Below are positions 6,896 to 15,121 of a DNA stretch of 64,000 nucleotides, in pieces. The notes below the pieces were generated by a model. The model was not told the origin of the DNA. It did not search any database and saw nothing but the letters and a program-made list of their open reading frames with translations. The stretch lies in contig NZ_NITZ01000010.1 in assembly GCF_002632615.1 (NCBI RefSeq), forward strand, positions 1 to 64,000, in the 5' to 3' direction. The translations under genes and the position numbers were made by a program. Every line of letters begins with the position of its first letter. The first letter of the stretch is position 1. Origin of the DNA: Xenorhabdus miraniensis (GTDB lineage Bacteria > Pseudomonadota > Gammaproteobacteria > Enterobacterales > Enterobacteriaceae).

Positions 6896-8008
6896 ATGAA
6901 AAAGACAGCTATCGCAGTAGCAGTGGCAGTGGCAGCTTTCGCAACTGCTGCTCAAGCAGCTCCAAAGGATAATACTTGGTATACCGGTGCTAAGCTGGGT
7001 TGGTCTCAATACCATGATGTAAATTTCTACGGTAATGATTATGATAATCGAATTGGCAACGGCCCAACTCGCAAAAGTCAACTAGGCGCAGGTGCCTATG
7101 TCGGTTATCAGGCAAATCCATATCTGGGCTTTGAGCTGGGTTATGATTGGTTAGGTCGCATGGGTTATAAAGGCAGCGTTGATAACGGTGCTTTCCGCGC
7201 TCACGGTGTTCAACTGACAACAAAATTGAGCTACCCAGTGATGGACAATCTTGACGTCTATACACGCCTGGGTGGTATGGTCTGGCGTGCAGACTCTTCT
7301 GCAACTTACAACGCCAATGCTGCATCTCCTAAACAAGTAAATAAGAAAGACCATGATACGGGTGTTTCTCCTTTGGCTGCGATTGGTGTTGAATACGCAT
7401 TGACCAAAAATCTGGCAACCCGTCTGGATTATCAGTGGACCAATAACATCGGTGATGCAACCACCGTTGGTGCTCGTCCAGATAACGGCCTGCTGAGCGT
7501 TGGCATTTCTTACCGCTTCGGTCAAGATGAAGCTGTTGCTCCGGTTGTTGCACCAGCAGCTCCGGCTCCAGTCGTTCCAGCACCAATTGTTGAAAACAAG
7601 AGCTTTACTCTGCGCTCTGACGTTCTGTTCAACTTCAACAAATCAACGCTGAAAGAAGAAGGTAAACAAGAGCTGGATAACCTCTACAACCAACTGGCTA
7701 AAATCGACCCGAATCAGGGGAACGTTGTAGTAATGGGTTACACTGACCGCATCGGTAGCCAGAATTACAACCTGCCATTGTCCCAAAAACGCGCTCAATC
7801 TGTTGTAGATTATCTGGTTGCTAAAGGCATCCCAGCAAACAGCATTCAGGCAGAAGGCCGCGGTAAGGAAAACCCTGTTACTGGCTCTACCTGTGACAAC
7901 ATCAAAGTTCGCGCTAAACTTATCGACTGTCTGGCTCCAGATCGTCGTGTAATTATCAATATTCAGGGCACTAAAGAAGTTGTTACTCAACCAAAAGTAG
8001 CACAGTAA
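6896..8008 (+). CDS. ompA: Outer membrane protein A
   Basis: OmpA is an eight-stranded outer-membrane barrel tied to peptidoglycan by its periplasmic domain. The ATG at 6896 follows GAGG by six bases and starts a 21-residue signal peptide ([21 protein letters not shown], cleaved before APKDNTWY). The barrel spans about residues 22-200 of the precursor. Then comes an Ala/Pro/Val linker ([16 protein letters not shown]) and the OmpA_C domain with [16 protein letters not shown] and a Cys pair ([14 protein letters not shown]). The 370-residue length is above the E. coli 346, with longer surface loops. A longer frame starting at 6866 only adds residues in front of the signal peptide and is rejected. 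A strong terminator follows. Confidence 0.97.
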   Translation: MKKTAIAVAVAVAAFATAAQAAPKDNTWYTGAKLGWSQYHDVNFYGNDYDNRIGNGPTRKSQLGAGAYVGYQANPYLGFELGYDWLGRMGYKGSVDNGAFRAHGVQLTTKLSYPVMDNLDVYTRLGGMVWRADSSATYNANAASPKQVNKKDHDTGVSPLAAIGVEYALTKNLATRLDYQWTNNIGDATTVGARPDNGLLSVGISYRFGQDEAVAPVVAPAAPAPVVPAPIVENKSFTLRSDVLFNFNKSTLKEEGKQELDNLYNQLAKIDPNQGNVVVMGYTDRIGSQNYNLPLSQKRAQSVVDYLVAKGIPANSIQAEGRGKENPVTGSTCDNIKVRAKLIDCLAPDRRVIINIQGTKEVVTQPKVAQ

Positions 8009-8032
8009 TCTTGTTCTGATAGATTGATCAAC

Positions 8033-8063
8033 AAGACCCCATTTTAGATGGGGTTTTGTTTTT
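8033..8063 (+). terminator. Rho-independent terminator of ompA
   Basis: ACCCCAT pairs with ATGGGGT across a short TTTAG loop. It is followed by TTTGTTTTTT and preceded by an A-rich side, 25 bases after the ompA stop. Confidence 0.85.
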
Positions 8064-8132
8064 TCTGCCCATATTTTCTTTTCTGTGCGTAGATTGAGTT
8101 TGTGAGTAAGTTGAGACTATTTTCTCAAGAGA

Positions 8133-8582
8133 CTATTTTCTCAATATAGCTTCTAAATCCTGCTTCAAACTCGACATCTGGTGCGTATACTTTTCTCGAT
8201 ATTCAGCGTCTTCCAGCAACTGTATTATCGTTTCCGATAAAGTATTACCCCGACGTTGAGAAAGAGCTGAAAGTCGCTGCCAAACATGGAAGTCCAGATC
8301 GATGGATTTTTTACGTGAGTGCTGGTGTTCTGCATTAAAATGGCGTTTACGCCGTGCCCGAATTGTTTGTTTCATCCGGTTAGATAAATCCGGATTCATG
8401 TGCTGCGAGATCCATTCCAACACCTTAATTGGTTCACATTCCAGCTTCATCAATTCATTGACCGCATCCTGCGCTGCACTTTTTTCAATATATTTAGTAA
8501 CCTGTTCGCCTTCACGGTGCTTTTTTGCCAAATATGCCCATTTCCAGCCACATTCCAGATTTTCCAATTGTTGATATTTCAT
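8133..8582 (-). CDS. matP: Macrodomain Ter protein MatP
   Basis: MatP binds matS sites and compacts the terminus macrodomain, linking it to the divisome through ZapB. The 149-residue product matches E. coli MatP (150) throughout. It has the N-terminal four-helix part ([26 protein letters not shown]) and the ribbon-helix-helix DNA-binding part around [30 protein letters not shown]. The C-terminal coiled coil ([17 protein letters not shown]) mediates tetramer formation and the ZapB contact in E. coli. It stands alone, convergent with ompA and divergent from lonH, as in E. coli. Presence of MatP fits a chromosome that also uses MukBEF, encoded 27 kb downstream. Confidence 0.96.
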   Translation of the reverse strand: MKYQQLENLECGWKWAYLAKKHREGEQVTKYIEKSAAQDAVNELMKLECEPIKVLEWISQHMNPDLSNRMKQTIRARRKRHFNAEHQHSRKKSIDLDFHVWQRLSALSQRRGNTLSETIIQLLEDAEYREKYTHQMSSLKQDLEAILRK

Positions 8583-8724
8583 TTCATCTCTCAGTGACAG
8601 CGTAACTTAAATTAAGCATAGCAATTATTTCTTTGAATTGCTCATAGCAACACAAGATATTGGCCTATTTTACAAGCAATAAATGTGTTAGCTCAAATAT
8701 CGTTTCTTTTAAGATTCTGGCATG

Positions 8725-8751
8725 TTGGTTCATTGTCTAATCTTGTATAAT
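8725..8751 (+). promoter_or_regulatory. Candidate promoter of lonH
   Basis: A perfect -10 hexamer TATAAT (8746-8751) lies 15 bases after TTGGTT (8725-8730). If used, transcription would begin at about 8758, downstream of the ATG at 8754, so the gene would have to start further in. The spacing is short of the ideal 17, so this is a weak call. Confidence 0.4.
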
Positions 8752-8786
8752 AAATGTTTCCCTTTTCACTATATGTAGCTACCACT

Positions 8787-10517
8787 TTGACGAATATAAA
8801 ATTAGACTGGCAAGCATTACAGCCAAACAATGCGCCTTATCAAGCACTCTTTAATTCTGTCGCTGAACTGTCCCCCATCACAATGGATGAGGTTCAACCC
8901 AGACTACACAGTGGGTTAACTCTTTTTTGTCAGGCTAATCTGCGCCAACCTTTTATGCTGCTAAAGGCTGAAGAGAGTGATGCTTATCTGTCTCTTTTAT
9001 CTCATACGATTTCCTCTTTACTACCGAAAGATCGTCCAAATATTGGTGGCTATTATCAAATAGAACACCAAACCCTTACTTGGCATTCATCCGGAGAAGG
9101 TATGTTTGCTCCGACTGAGCGAGTTGCTTATCGTGAGTGGATTGAAGCAGAGCAATTATTTGGCAATATCTATACGCATCAAGGTGTAATTCAATTGCAG
9201 CCCGGGCTTATCCATCAAGTCAATGGTGGTATTCTCATTTTGCCTCTTCGGACTCTGCTTTCTCAGCCATTAATGTGGGTTCGTCTCAAACAGATGATTA
9301 CCCAACGCCGCTTTGACTGGCTGTCACAAGATGAAAACCGCTCCCTTCCCTTTCCTGTACCATCAATGGAGTTGAATCTGCGTCTGGTTTTAGTGGGAGA
9401 CAGGCTAAGTCTTGAAGAACTACAATCCATTGAACCCGAACTGGCAAACAGCGCACTGTACGGTGAATTTGAGCCGGATATCCTCTTTCACGAAGAAGGT
9501 GATCTGGCAGTGTGGTGCCGTCATGTTAATGGTGTTATTCAACAACAGGAACTGCCTCCACTGAGTGCCGATGCCTGGCCTGAACTGATCAAACAAGCGA
9601 CCCGCCATACCGAAGATCAACTCTGTCTGCCTCTGGATATTCAGTGGCTGCAACAAAAATTGGAATCAGCAGCCAGTTACCAGCAAGAAAACCAGATCAC
9701 CGGGCATTCCCTGCAACAAGCAGAAGAGAATCGTACTTGGCGCCATGGTTATTTATCCGAACGCTGTATGGATGAAATGCTGAAAGGCCAAGTTTTGATT
9801 CGCACACAGGGTTCAGTTATCGGTCAAATTAATGGGCTTTCAATACTCGAATATCCAGGGCATCCTGACCCAATAGGAGAACCCTCCCGCATCAGTTGCG
9901 TTGCTCACTTAGGGGATGGTGAATTTATTGATGTGGAACGTAAAGTAGAATTAGGTGGCAATATTCATGCAAAAGGCATGATGATTATGCAAGCTTACTT
10001 AATTTCTGAATTGAAGTTGGATCAACCACAGCCATTCTCTGCTTCTATTGTATTCGAGCAATCCTACGGCGAAGTAGATGGTGACAGCGCATCACTGGCG
10101 GAATTATGTGCCCTGATCAGTGCGTTGTCACAACAGCCTATCGATCAGCAAATTGCGGTTACAGGTGCGGTAGACCAATTTGGTCACGTACAACCAATTG
10201 GTGGAGTCAATGAGAAAATTGAAGGATTTTTCCGCATATGTCACTACCGTGAACTCACCGGCTCTCAAGGCGTTATTATTCCAACAGCCAATGTGCAACA
10301 CTTGTGCCTAAGTCAGGATGTCGTTAATGCGGTAAAAAATGGACAGTTTCATATCTGGGTTGTTGAGCATGTCTCTGAGGCCGCATCACTACTAACGGGT
10401 ATTCCTTATTACGATCCACAAAAAGAACACTTGTTAGCTATGATATATGAACGTATTGCACAGGCTAATAATCAAGAGCGACCTCGGTTACCTTGGTTTC
10501 TACGTTGGTTAGGTTAA
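8787..10517 (+). CDS. lonH: Lon protease homologue LonH (YcbZ)
   Basis: This is a Lon-related protein with a degenerate AAA part and an intact C-terminal S16 protease domain. The proteolytic part is about residues 340-560. It holds GEPSRISCVAHLGDGEFIDVERKVELGGNIHAKGMMI, then QSYGEVDGDSASLAELCALISAL with the catalytic Ser (DGDSA), and GAVDQFGHVQPIGGVNEKIEGFF with the catalytic Lys. A typical Walker A is not visible in the N-terminal half. The biological substrate is unknown. Family alignment (E. coli begins MTITKLAW) favours the TTG at 8787 (TNIKLDWQAL). An ATG at 8754 gives 587 residues, but it would lie at or before the transcription start proposed above. Confidence 0.9.
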   Translation: MTNIKLDWQALQPNNAPYQALFNSVAELSPITMDEVQPRLHSGLTLFCQANLRQPFMLLKAEESDAYLSLLSHTISSLLPKDRPNIGGYYQIEHQTLTWHSSGEGMFAPTERVAYREWIEAEQLFGNIYTHQGVIQLQPGLIHQVNGGILILPLRTLLSQPLMWVRLKQMITQRRFDWLSQDENRSLPFPVPSMELNLRLVLVGDRLSLEELQSIEPELANSALYGEFEPDILFHEEGDLAVWCRHVNGVIQQQELPPLSADAWPELIKQATRHTEDQLCLPLDIQWLQQKLESAASYQQENQITGHSLQQAEENRTWRHGYLSERCMDEMLKGQVLIRTQGSVIGQINGLSILEYPGHPDPIGEPSRISCVAHLGDGEFIDVERKVELGGNIHAKGMMIMQAYLISELKLDQPQPFSASIVFEQSYGEVDGDSASLAELCALISALSQQPIDQQIAVTGAVDQFGHVQPIGGVNEKIEGFFRICHYRELTGSQGVIIPTANVQHLCLSQDVVNAVKNGQFHIWVVEHVSEAASLLTGIPYYDPQKEHLLAMIYERIAQANNQERPRLPWFLRWLG

Positions 10518-10527
10518 TACTGCCATT

Positions 10528-10568
10528 ATCTGATCGGAGTTGTTCGGCGTACAAGTGTACGCTATTCT
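10528..10568 (+). promoter_or_regulatory. fabA promoter with FadR-type and FabR-type operators
   Basis: The -35 TTGTTC (10540-10545) and -10 TATTCT (10563-10568) are 17 bases apart. A 17-base FadR-like site, ATCTGATCGGAGTTGTT (10528-10544), covers the -35. An 18-base near-perfect palindrome, GGCGTACAAGTGTACGCT (10546-10563), fills the spacer and matches the FabR operator form (GCGTACA..TGTACGC). In E. coli FadR activates and FabR represses fabA, matching unsaturated fatty acid supply to demand. Confidence 0.85.
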
Positions 10569-10603
10569 CTAGCCCTACATGATTAGTAAGGCTATCTGAG
10601 AAT

Positions 10604-11122
10604 ATGTTTAAACAACAAGAATCCTACACAAAAGAAGAACTTCAAGCCTCTGGACAAGGTAAATTGTTTGGTGAGAATGGACCACCACTGCCTTCTGGCA
10701 ATATGTTGATGATGGATCGCATCACGAAAATGACAGAAAACGGTGGTATCTACGATAAAGGGTATGTCGAGGCTGAGTTTGATATCAACCCTGAGTTATG
10801 GTTTTTCGACTGCCATTTTGTCAATGATCCCGTGATGCCGGGCTGCCTTGGTCTTGATGCAATGTGGCAGCTTGTTGGCTTTTTCCTGGGCTGGATCGGC
10901 GGAGAAGGTAAAGGCCGAGCGCTTGGTGTGGGAGAAGTGAAATTCACAGGTCAGATATTACCGACAGCAAAAAAAGTGACTTATCGCATTAATTTCAAGC
11001 GAGTCATTAACCGCAAGTTAATTATGGGCCTGGCTGATGGTGAAGTCTTGGTAGATGGTAAACTGATTTATACTGCGACTGATTTGAAAGTAGGCTTGTT
11101 CAAAGATACCAGCGCCTTTTAA
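10604..11122 (+). CDS. fabA: 3-hydroxydecanoyl-ACP dehydratase/isomerase FabA
   Basis: FabA dehydrates 3-hydroxydecanoyl-ACP and isomerises the trans-2 product to cis-3, the branch point to unsaturated fatty acids. The 172-residue length equals that of E. coli FabA. The active-site segment [23 protein letters not shown] contains the catalytic His and, further on, the Asp of the hot-dog fold; [18 protein letters not shown] is also conserved. The start ATG follows the promoter described above by about 36 bases. A hairpin terminator lies downstream, where it converges with rmf. Confidence 0.98.
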   Translation: MFKQQESYTKEELQASGQGKLFGENGPPLPSGNMLMMDRITKMTENGGIYDKGYVEAEFDINPELWFFDCHFVNDPVMPGCLGLDAMWQLVGFFLGWIGGEGKGRALGVGEVKFTGQILPTAKKVTYRINFKRVINRKLIMGLADGEVLVDGKLIYTATDLKVGLFKDTSAF

Positions 11123-11163
11123 TGATCCCGCTTTGGTAACTAACTTTTTTCTCCGATGCTGAA

Positions 11164-11185
11164 CACCTCCGCCATCGCGGAGGTG
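11164..11185. terminator. Hairpin between convergent fabA and rmf
   Basis: A nine-base-pair perfect stem (CACCTCCGC and GCGGAGGTG) with the loop CATC follows the fabA stop by 41 bases. The downstream tract AATTTCTCATTT is only moderately T-rich. Confidence 0.6.
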
Positions 11186-11220
11186 AATTTCTCATTTAAT
11201 ACCAATAGATTTATTTGCCA

Positions 11221-11379
11221 TCAAACGCGATCTTCTTTCGCCTGACGCCATCCCCCCAACCAATACGAACGAGCATCCAATGAATGATAAGGACAATTCT
11301 CCCGCGGTCGTCCCAAAATACCAGCCTGATAGCCTCTGGAAAGCGCTCTTGCTAAACGGTCTCTTTTTTGTCTTTTCAT
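11221..11379 (-). CDS. rmf: Ribosome modulation factor RMF (52 aa)
   Basis: RMF joins 70S ribosomes into inactive 100S dimers in stationary phase. The 52-codon frame reads MKRQKRDRLARALSRGYQAG, continues with ILGRPRENCPYHSLDARSYW and ends LGGWRQAKEDRV. This is close to E. coli RMF (55 residues), including the basic N-terminus, RGYQAG, CPY and WLGGWR. The start is supported by A/G-rich sequence upstream (GAGGAAATAAGGC). A longer open frame over the same bases on the same strand in another phase is a shadow. Its place between fabA and pqiC is the same as in E. coli. Confidence 0.94.
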   Translation of the reverse strand: MKRQKRDRLARALSRGYQAGILGRPRENCPYHSLDARSYWLGGWRQAKEDRV

Positions 11380-11514
11380 GCCTTATTTCCTCATTTGTTA
11401 CCATGAAGATGAAACGCCGATCGTTTTTATTCAATTGGTTCTAGTGATACCTTTATATTAAATGAATAGAAAGATAATCATAAATTATCATAATAAAATA
11501 TTTGCACTACTCAG

Positions 11515-12153
11515 TTAACGTTGAGAGGCTATCTGCCTGGCAATGGATTTAGTCAACTGGTTGTAGCCTTTTGCTAATGTAAGAACTAATTCAGAATAAC
11601 CATCTTTTTCCTGTTTCAATTCGAGATTAAATGGTCGTTTGGTTACATTATCCGGGTTAGACAATACCCAGTATCCCTCAATCAATACCCGCCCATCATA
11701 TCGCCCATGAAAAGCAGTTATTGTGATATCTAACGCATCTGCATCTTTTTCCAGTTCTTGTCCAGAAACCAAACGATGCGGGAATGTCGCGCTCAATTCA
11801 GAAATCAGAATGTGCTTTAACTGCTGTTGTAATGGGCTGGCCCACAAATGATTTGATGCGTTGATATAGCTGACCTCTCCGGTTTGATACGCAATTCCGG
11901 GTGCAGCAAGGTAGTCAGAAAGATTAACGTCTTTTATCCATAGTTGCCGTTCATGTTTAGCTCCCAGCTTATTCTCCTGTGATGATAAGTTTCCCGAAGA
12001 GACTGGCTTTTCCGATGATGAATCAGCTAAAACGGGCAGTTGGTAATACGTTTTTTGTGGCTGACTGCCGCTGCATCCTGAAATAAACAGACTTCCAACA
12101 ACAAAAACACTGACAGAGATAAAAAATGCCAATTTTGGAATCAATTTTTTCAT
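11515..12153 (-). CDS. pqiC: Outer-membrane lipoprotein PqiC (YmbA)
   Basis: PqiC is the outer-membrane lipoprotein of the PqiABC lipid transport system and partners the PqiB needle. The 212-residue product begins with a lipoprotein signal: a basic start MKKLIPK, a hydrophobic core, then the lipobox ISGC with the acylated Cys at about residue 27. The mature part contains the ABC-type lipoprotein domain (YYQLP near the start, ...RQLWIKDVNLSDYLAAPGI, and HLWASPLQQQLKHILISEL). The ATG overlaps the pqiB stop by one base (TAATG), so translation is coupled. Confidence 0.92.
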   Translation of the reverse strand: MKKLIPKLAFFISVSVFVVGSLFISGCSGSQPQKTYYQLPVLADSSSEKPVSSGNLSSQENKLGAKHERQLWIKDVNLSDYLAAPGIAYQTGEVSYINASNHLWASPLQQQLKHILISELSATFPHRLVSGQELEKDADALDITITAFHGRYDGRVLIEGYWVLSNPDNVTKRPFNLELKQEKDGYSELVLTLAKGYNQLTKSIARQIASQR

Positions 12154-13802
12154 TACTTAGGTGCCTTTTTAGGTTCAGGATCTTTTATCGCTTCCGCTTC
12201 AAATACCAACGCATTGCTCTTATTATTCAGTGTCTTCAAGACAGGCTGCAATTCACGCATTACTTGATCCAGCCGCTGCATATTGTCAACCAACTTGTTA
12301 TAAGCCGGAGAACCAGGCTGAATGCCCTGCATACTACGATTTAACTCATGCAGCGTATTTTGGATATCTTTAGGAAGCCCCTGTGCTTCTTTACTCGCAA
12401 GAATGCGGTTTAATTCATCCATTGTTTTTTGCGCAGTTTTAATCGTTTTCTGGCTTTCTTCGAGTGTTCGCGTTGCCTGAATAAATACCGATTCAATCGG
12501 CATATTATTGATCTTATCCAGCGCCGTAATGACTTTTTGTTGAATTTGTGCCAAGCCACCACTTACTGTAGGCAGAACGTCATAACCAGCAACTTTATGT
12601 GGATTTTCCCAGACTTTTTCATCAGGATAAAAATTCAGGTCAATAAACAGCGCGCCTGTCAATAAATTGCCCGATTTTAAGGAAGCTCTCAAACCTCGTT
12701 CAATAATTTCTTTCAGTTCCTTGTCTGTATCGAATCCATCTCCCAGCTCTTTTTTGAAACGTCCCGGCTCTATGTGAATCAATACAGGAATTCGAAAATC
12801 ACTATCGACACGCTGTTTAATACTCTCGGTATAAAAAGGAACTTTTACTACGGTTCCCACTCGGATACCACGAAACTCAACAGGCGCTCCCGACTGTAAA
12901 CCACGCACTGAGTCAGAGAAAAATAACAAAAAGCCCTTATGCTCTGTATAAAGTGAGTTTTGGATATTTTTCTCATTGTCATAAAGTTTAAAGACTTCTT
13001 TTTCTTTGACAGGGTTGCCCAATCCCCAACCCGTCGGTACATCAAAACTGACACCACCGCCAAGCAAAGTTGATAATGAGGCAACGTCAACCCGTATACC
13101 TTGTGATGACATATCAAACGCTACACCACTGTCTTTCCAAAACCTGACATTGGTTGTCAATAAACCGTCATAAGGTGCATTAACGAAAATTTGGTAGCGA
13201 ACTAACCGAGAAGTCGGATCAAAAGTACCAGCTTCAACTGAGCCTACACGGTATCCCCTAAATAACACCGGATCACCGGGAGAGAGCCGCCCTGCTTTTT
13301 CACTTGTCAGTATAATACGAATCCCTTTTGCATCAGGGGAAGCAAGTGGCGGTGAATCAAGCAGTGAGAATTTTTTTTCCTCGCCGCCTTGTGTACCAGG
13401 TTGTAATTCAATAAATACGCCTGACAGCAATGTACTCAGGCCAGAAACACCTTCACGCCCAATCTGAGGTTTTACAACCCAAAATGCAGTATCTTTGTGT
13501 AAAAGCCGCTCCATGCCATCATTCAAACGAGCTTTAATGATCACCTGCCCCAAATTATCGCTTAATGAAACTTTTTCAACGACACCAACGTCCACGCTGC
13601 GGCTTTTAATTTTCGTTTTTCCCGCCTCAATGCCTTCTGCGTTAGACGTAATCAATATCACTTCAGGCCCTTGATGGCTGAAATGGTAAAACAGTATCCA
13701 AGCACCGATAAGCACAGTGATAATTGGTACTATCCATACAGGTGACCAACTCTTGAGTTTGCTGATCCTGGCCTGAGCCAGATCTTCTTCTTTATCCGTC
13801 AC
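12153..13802 (-). CDS. pqiB: Intermembrane transport protein PqiB (MCE domains)
   Basis: PqiB forms a syringe-like periplasmic needle for lipid traffic between the two membranes. Residues about 20-45 are the single transmembrane helix (SPVWIVPIITVLIGAWILFYHF). Three MCE domains follow, each opening with a pattern like GIEAGKTKIKSRSVDVG, GDPVLFRGYRVGSVE and GAPVEFRGIRVGTVV. A long C-terminal helical region (about 440-540) forms the tube. The GTG at 13802 is preferred: GAGGAG ends seven bases upstream, it starts just after the pqiA stop, and it gives 549 residues against 546 in E. coli. The longer frame to 13832 would overlap pqiA by 29 bases. Confidence 0.93.
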   Translation of the reverse strand: MTDKEEDLAQARISKLKSWSPVWIVPIITVLIGAWILFYHFSHQGPEVILITSNAEGIEAGKTKIKSRSVDVGVVEKVSLSDNLGQVIIKARLNDGMERLLHKDTAFWVVKPQIGREGVSGLSTLLSGVFIELQPGTQGGEEKKFSLLDSPPLASPDAKGIRIILTSEKAGRLSPGDPVLFRGYRVGSVEAGTFDPTSRLVRYQIFVNAPYDGLLTTNVRFWKDSGVAFDMSSQGIRVDVASLSTLLGGGVSFDVPTGWGLGNPVKEKEVFKLYDNEKNIQNSLYTEHKGFLLFFSDSVRGLQSGAPVEFRGIRVGTVVKVPFYTESIKQRVDSDFRIPVLIHIEPGRFKKELGDGFDTDKELKEIIERGLRASLKSGNLLTGALFIDLNFYPDEKVWENPHKVAGYDVLPTVSGGLAQIQQKVITALDKINNMPIESVFIQATRTLEESQKTIKTAQKTMDELNRILASKEAQGLPKDIQNTLHELNRSMQGIQPGSPAYNKLVDNMQRLDQVMRELQPVLKTLNNKSNALVFEAEAIKDPEPKKAPK

Positions 13803-13803
13803 C

Positions 13804-15072
13804 TTACGACTCCTCATTGTCATGTAAAGCAAATTTACTATTGGCTTTATCCCAAGTTAAACGTGGATCGAATGTTATTGACGCAAACATCGTCAGGATA
13901 ACAACCAGAGCAAACAGCACTGCCCCTGTAGCAGGATAGATACTCATTAGCTGTCCCATACGAACCAGCGCCGATAATACGGCAATAACGAATACATCAA
14001 TCATGGACCAACGACCAACAAATTCCACCATTTCATAAATAAAATGCATTGTTTCAGAATCATGGCTACTTTGGCTCTTTGCATCCCAACATAACCAACT
14101 AATGGCCAGCATTTTCAATAAGGGCACCATGATGCTGGCAATAAAAATGACTAACGCAACAGGGTAAGAACCCGAACTCCAAAGTAAAATAATCCCTTCC
14201 AGAATGTTGGAGTTGATGTGGCTCCCCAATGCCTGAGTCACCATGATTGGCAGAACATTCGCCGGAATATAAAGTATGACTGATGTAATCAGTAACGCCA
14301 TTGTGTACTGAAGGCTATGGCGGCGGCGGGCATGCCCCTTTGTGTGGCAACGTGGGCATTCGGATTGCTGGGCAGGCAAAATGGCGGTACAACATTGACA
14401 CAACCTGACTCCCTGCACCAGACCAGGTTTCCCGGCCTGTAAAGGTTGGCAAATTGCAGGAGCTGGTTCTATTTCATTCCAAAACCAATGTCTGTCAAGG
14501 CACTGAAAAGCCCTGACCTGAAACAGGCAAAAAAGGCAATAAGGCAGGAAACTCAAACCGATATTAACTTCACCATATGCCATGAGCTTAACAAAGCTCA
14601 CCAGCACTCCCGCAAGGAAAATTTCTGCCATACACCATGTTTTCATCTTAAACAGGATACGTGCCAGTTCTATTTTCAAACGGCGCACCATCCTGACGTG
14701 TTGGCATAAAAGAATAATGGCAACCATGCAGAATGCCGGCACAAGCTGAACAAAGATCAGGAAAAACACGGCCATGCTTGAATAGTCTTCACTATACATT
14801 ACCTTGGGGATCTGAGTCAGTGTGATTTCACTGACAATCCCCGCGACACTCATGCTGACAAAAGGAAACAGGCATGCAAGAAAGAGCATCATTAATGCAC
14901 TTATTGCATAGCCTGTTGGCTGATTGCGTGGCTCTTTCCACTTTGCTGTCAGCAAAGTACTACATCGAGGGCAAACAGCTTTTTTTCCTTGTTCCAAATC
15001 AGGCACAGCCACCAGCATGTCACACTGGGGACAAAGAACCAGCTTGTCATACTGATGGTTATTGGAACACAA
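13804..15072 (-). CDS. pqiA: Inner-membrane lipid transport protein PqiA
   Basis: PqiA is the multipass inner-membrane partner of PqiB. The 422-residue product has two zinc-ribbon-like Cys pairs before each membrane half: CPQCDMLVAVPDLEQGKKAVCPRCS near the N-terminus, and CQCCTAILPAQQSECPRCHTKG near residue 230. Each is followed by four hydrophobic segments. Alignment with E. coli PqiA (417) is end to end. The start is a TTG at 15072, seven bases after AGGAG. An ATG lying closer to that ribosome site is out of frame. Confidence 0.93.
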   Translation of the reverse strand: MCSNNHQYDKLVLCPQCDMLVAVPDLEQGKKAVCPRCSTLLTAKWKEPRNQPTGYAISALMMLFLACLFPFVSMSVAGIVSEITLTQIPKVMYSEDYSSMAVFFLIFVQLVPAFCMVAIILLCQHVRMVRRLKIELARILFKMKTWCMAEIFLAGVLVSFVKLMAYGEVNIGLSFLPYCLFCLFQVRAFQCLDRHWFWNEIEPAPAICQPLQAGKPGLVQGVRLCQCCTAILPAQQSECPRCHTKGHARRRHSLQYTMALLITSVILYIPANVLPIMVTQALGSHINSNILEGIILLWSSGSYPVALVIFIASIMVPLLKMLAISWLCWDAKSQSSHDSETMHFIYEMVEFVGRWSMIDVFVIAVLSALVRMGQLMSIYPATGAVLFALVVILTMFASITFDPRLTWDKANSKFALHDNEES

Positions 15073-15121
15073 AGCATTTCTCCTTTAGCAAAGCCTACAT
15101 GGTTTTTTTATGCAGCAGCTA

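Noticed and set aside
11192..11434. 80-codon minus-strand frame over rmf
   Set aside because: It is the shadow of rmf in another phase; the 52-codon frame has the family sequence.
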